Shown here: positions 6,271-7,759 of the stretch, piece by piece
How the letters are laid out: every line of letters begins with the position of its first letter
Numbering within the stretch: the first letter of the stretch is position 1
Origin: Chloroflexota bacterium
Lineage (GTDB): Bacteria > Chloroflexota > Dehalococcoidia > SHYB01
Direction of reading: 5' to 3'
Length of the DNA: 7,759 nt
Assembly (NCBI GenBank): GCA_016200725.1
Contig: JACQEE010000264.1
Span: forward strand, 1-7,759
Made by a program: the position numbers and the translations under genes
Notes under the pieces: model-generated
What the model was told of the DNA's origin: nothing
The model's database searches: none
The model's input: the letters and a program-made list of their open reading frames with translations, nothing else

Positions 6271-6551
6271 TTCACAAGAATATCGAGGTGGCCAAGGATT
6301 CGCAGAGTCTCCTCGACCATTGAGTTGACATCTGATTCGTTTGAGACGTCGCACCTCACTGCGAGCGCCTAGACTCCCCTTCTGCGGAGTTCATCCGCGG
6401 TTGCCTGGATGGTTCCGGGGAGAGGGCCCGGGCTGACTGAGCGCGCCGCGATCACCACTGAGGCCCCCTGATCGGCAAGTCCGATTGCGATGGCCTTTCC
6501 GATTCCTCCAGCCGCCCCAGTCACGATGGCGACTTTTCCGCGAAGCTCCAT
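6270..6551 (-). pseudogene. Short-chain dehydrogenase/reductase (SDR), 5' fragment with internal TAG
   Basis: This is the N-terminal part of a classical SDR, an NAD(P)-dependent oxidoreductase with a Rossmann fold. MELRGKVAIVTGAAGGIGKA carries the TGxxxGIG cofactor motif (11-18). It is followed by VVIAARSVSPGPLPGTIQ, ADELRRRGV, a TAG at codon 61 (6369-6371), then in the same frame ALAVRCDVSNESDVNS with the conserved DV (68-69) and LGHLDILVN up to codon 94. At that point the NNAG motif should continue, but repeat copy 2 begins. The catalytic Ser-Tyr-Lys region is missing from this window. The gene is therefore doubly broken: nonsense codon plus truncation. The ATG at 6549-6551 has only a weak upstream GGGA. 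The gene is divergent from the amidohydrolase, which suggests a former catabolic neighbourhood. Confidence 0.85.
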
Positions 6552-6647
6552 GTGTCCCGCATCCGGAGAAAGATGATGACCGATGCCACGCGCATTCACG
6601 ACCTTGTGCAACGAGGTACGGTCGATGCGGGTCGGTCCCACGAAATC

Positions 6648-6676
6648 TTGACGGCTAGTGACGGACGCTGTGTAAT
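6648..6676 (+). promoter_or_regulatory. Sigma-70-type promoter of the amidohydrolase gene
   Basis: TTGACG (6648-6653) and TGTAAT (6671-6676) are separated by exactly 17 bases; each matches the consensus at five of six positions. The start of transcription would be near 6683, about 55 bases before the ATG. A dyad CGGCTA (6652-6657) / TAGCCG (6684-6689) straddles the -10 region and could be a regulator site, though it may be chance. Confidence 0.6.
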
Positions 6677-6737
6677 CCCTGAGTAGCCGACGAAAGCACG
6701 GGTAGCCCCCAGGCGGGCGATCGTGCGAGGAGACCCA

Positions 6738-7759
6738 ATGCCCGCAGTGACTCGCAAGCCGCCCTATGCGGTGATTGATTGTGACGGTCATGTGGAAGAA
6801 GGCTTCGTAGATTGGCAGGAGCGGCTGCCCAAGGAATACCACCTGTGGGCACCGCGATACTTCAGCGACAAGGAAGGCGTACGTCATTTCTCCATCGAGG
6901 GCAGATTCCGCAGCGACTTCGGGAAATTCCGCGGCCAAATGCACAGCAACCAGGGCTATCAGGAGGCTAACCGTCCGACCCACCGATGGAGCAACCGCGA
7001 GGGCATGTGGGACCCACACAAGCGCATCCCAGACATGAACTTCGAAGGCATTGACGTGGCCATGCTCTTCGCCACTCCGATCCGCGGCATATTCCCGCTC
7101 ATCGAAGATCCGGGGCTTGCCGAGGCGGTAGCCGCAGCCTATAACGACTGGCTAGCCGAGTATTGTGCTCCCTATCCAGGCCGGCTCAAAGGCATCGCCA
7201 TGCTCCCGTATCAAGACCCGAGTGCCGCTGCCAAGGAGCTGCGCCGATCGGTCGAGAATCTTGGCTTTGTCGGCTTCCACATGCCTCCCCAACTTCATGG
7301 TAAGGCCCTCCATAACGAGTTCTTCTATCCGATCTATGAGGAGGCACAGGCGCTCGATGTGCCGGTCTGCGTGCATCTCAACGGGATCAACAATCTCGCG
7401 GTGCAGCGTGTGCAAGAGCGTGCGCTTCGCGAGGCCTTTCTGCCGCTCGACGTGATCGTCGCCGCGGGCTGCCTCGTCGCTGGGGGTCCCATGGATCGGT
7501 TCTCACGTCTTCGCGTCATGTTCACGGAGGCCGGGTGTGGCTGGGCGCCGTACGTGCTCGATCGCCTCCAGGCGTATACCGACTTTTACAAGAAGGATGC
7601 TCCTTGGCGCAAGTTCCGGCCAGAGGACATCATGAAGAGCGATCGCTGTCACATTGCGATTGATCCCTCGGAGACGGCGGTACCGTTCGTTGCGAGCGTC
7701 CTCGGACAAGACTGTCTGGTCTTCGCATCCGACTACGCCCATATCGACAGTCTTTGCCC
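6738..7759 (+). CDS. Amidohydrolase_2-family metal-dependent hydrolase/decarboxylase, C-terminus outside the window
   Basis: This is a TIM-barrel enzyme of the amidohydrolase_2 group, related to ACMSD and gamma-resorcylate decarboxylase, which use a divalent metal to hydrolyse or decarboxylate small, often aromatic, substrates. About 340 residues are visible of an expected 390 or so. AVIDCDGHVEE (11-21) holds His18 in the first-strand metal site, where the family has HxH or DxH. VCVHLNG carries His213, FTEAGCGW carries Glu264, and FASDYAHID carries Asp332 and His335; SDYPH is the usual form, so Ala here replaces Pro. No signal peptide is evident, so the enzyme is probably cytosolic. The start is ATG with GAGGAG (6727-6732) five bases upstream and a strong promoter at 6648-6676. 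The gene looks intact, unlike its neighbours. The substrate cannot be named. Confidence 0.88.
   Translation, partial: MPAVTRKPPYAVIDCDGHVEEGFVDWQERLPKEYHLWAPRYFSDKEGVRHFSIEGRFRSDFGKFRGQMHSNQGYQEANRPTHRWSNREGMWDPHKRIPDMNFEGIDVAMLFATPIRGIFPLIEDPGLAEAVAAAYNDWLAEYCAPYPGRLKGIAMLPYQDPSAAAKELRRSVENLGFVGFHMPPQLHGKALHNEFFYPIYEEAQALDVPVCVHLNGINNLAVQRVQERALREAFLPLDVIVAAGCLVAGGPMDRFSRLRVMFTEAGCGWAPYVLDRLQAYTDFYKKDAPWRKFRPEDIMKSDRCHIAIDPSETAVPFVASVLGQDCLVFASDYAHIDSLC

Overview
The window comes from a GC-rich bacterium, probably a soil or sediment proteobacterium or a similar lineage. Codon use favours G/C at third positions, and the gene families (Hsp20, HxlR regulator, DHA2 drug exporter, FAD oxidase, amidohydrolase_2) fit such a genome. 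Nothing here fixes the taxon. I see no rRNA, tRNA, CRISPR array, transposase or integrase gene.

Layout. Left block (1-1666, minus strand): a 6-phosphofructokinase running off the left edge, preceded by an Hsp20 small heat-shock protein whose tail looks frameshifted. Middle block (about 1796-6270): two 165-bp repeat copies in direct orientation (1796-1960 and 6106-6270) with imperfect terminal inverted repeats that resemble IS3-family ends. Each copy has one extra 31-bp solitary end beside it. They bracket about 4.1 kb holding a DHA2/EmrB-type exporter broken by an in-frame TAG, a small phoU 3' remnant on the other strand, an HxlR-family regulator, and a divergent FAD-linked oxidase that has lost its C-terminal domain. 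Right block (6270-7759): an SDR dehydrogenase gene cut by the second repeat and also carrying a TAG, then a divergent amidohydrolase_2 gene running off the right edge.

Reading. HxlR and the FAD oxidase form a classic divergent regulator/target pair. A 15-bp palindrome in their shared promoter region is a good operator candidate, and the regulator appears to have a leaderless transcript. The exporter lies downstream of HxlR on the same strand, so the original unit may have been a substrate-responsive oxidation-plus-efflux module. Much of the segment is decaying: at least four genes (exporter, oxidase, SDR, phoU) are truncated or interrupted, and several breaks fall at repeat ends. I read this as an accessory region shaped by short non-autonomous IS-derived repeats. 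I do not see a clearly new biological system. The least ordinary signal is the cluster of repeat ends and its exact coincidence with gene breaks.
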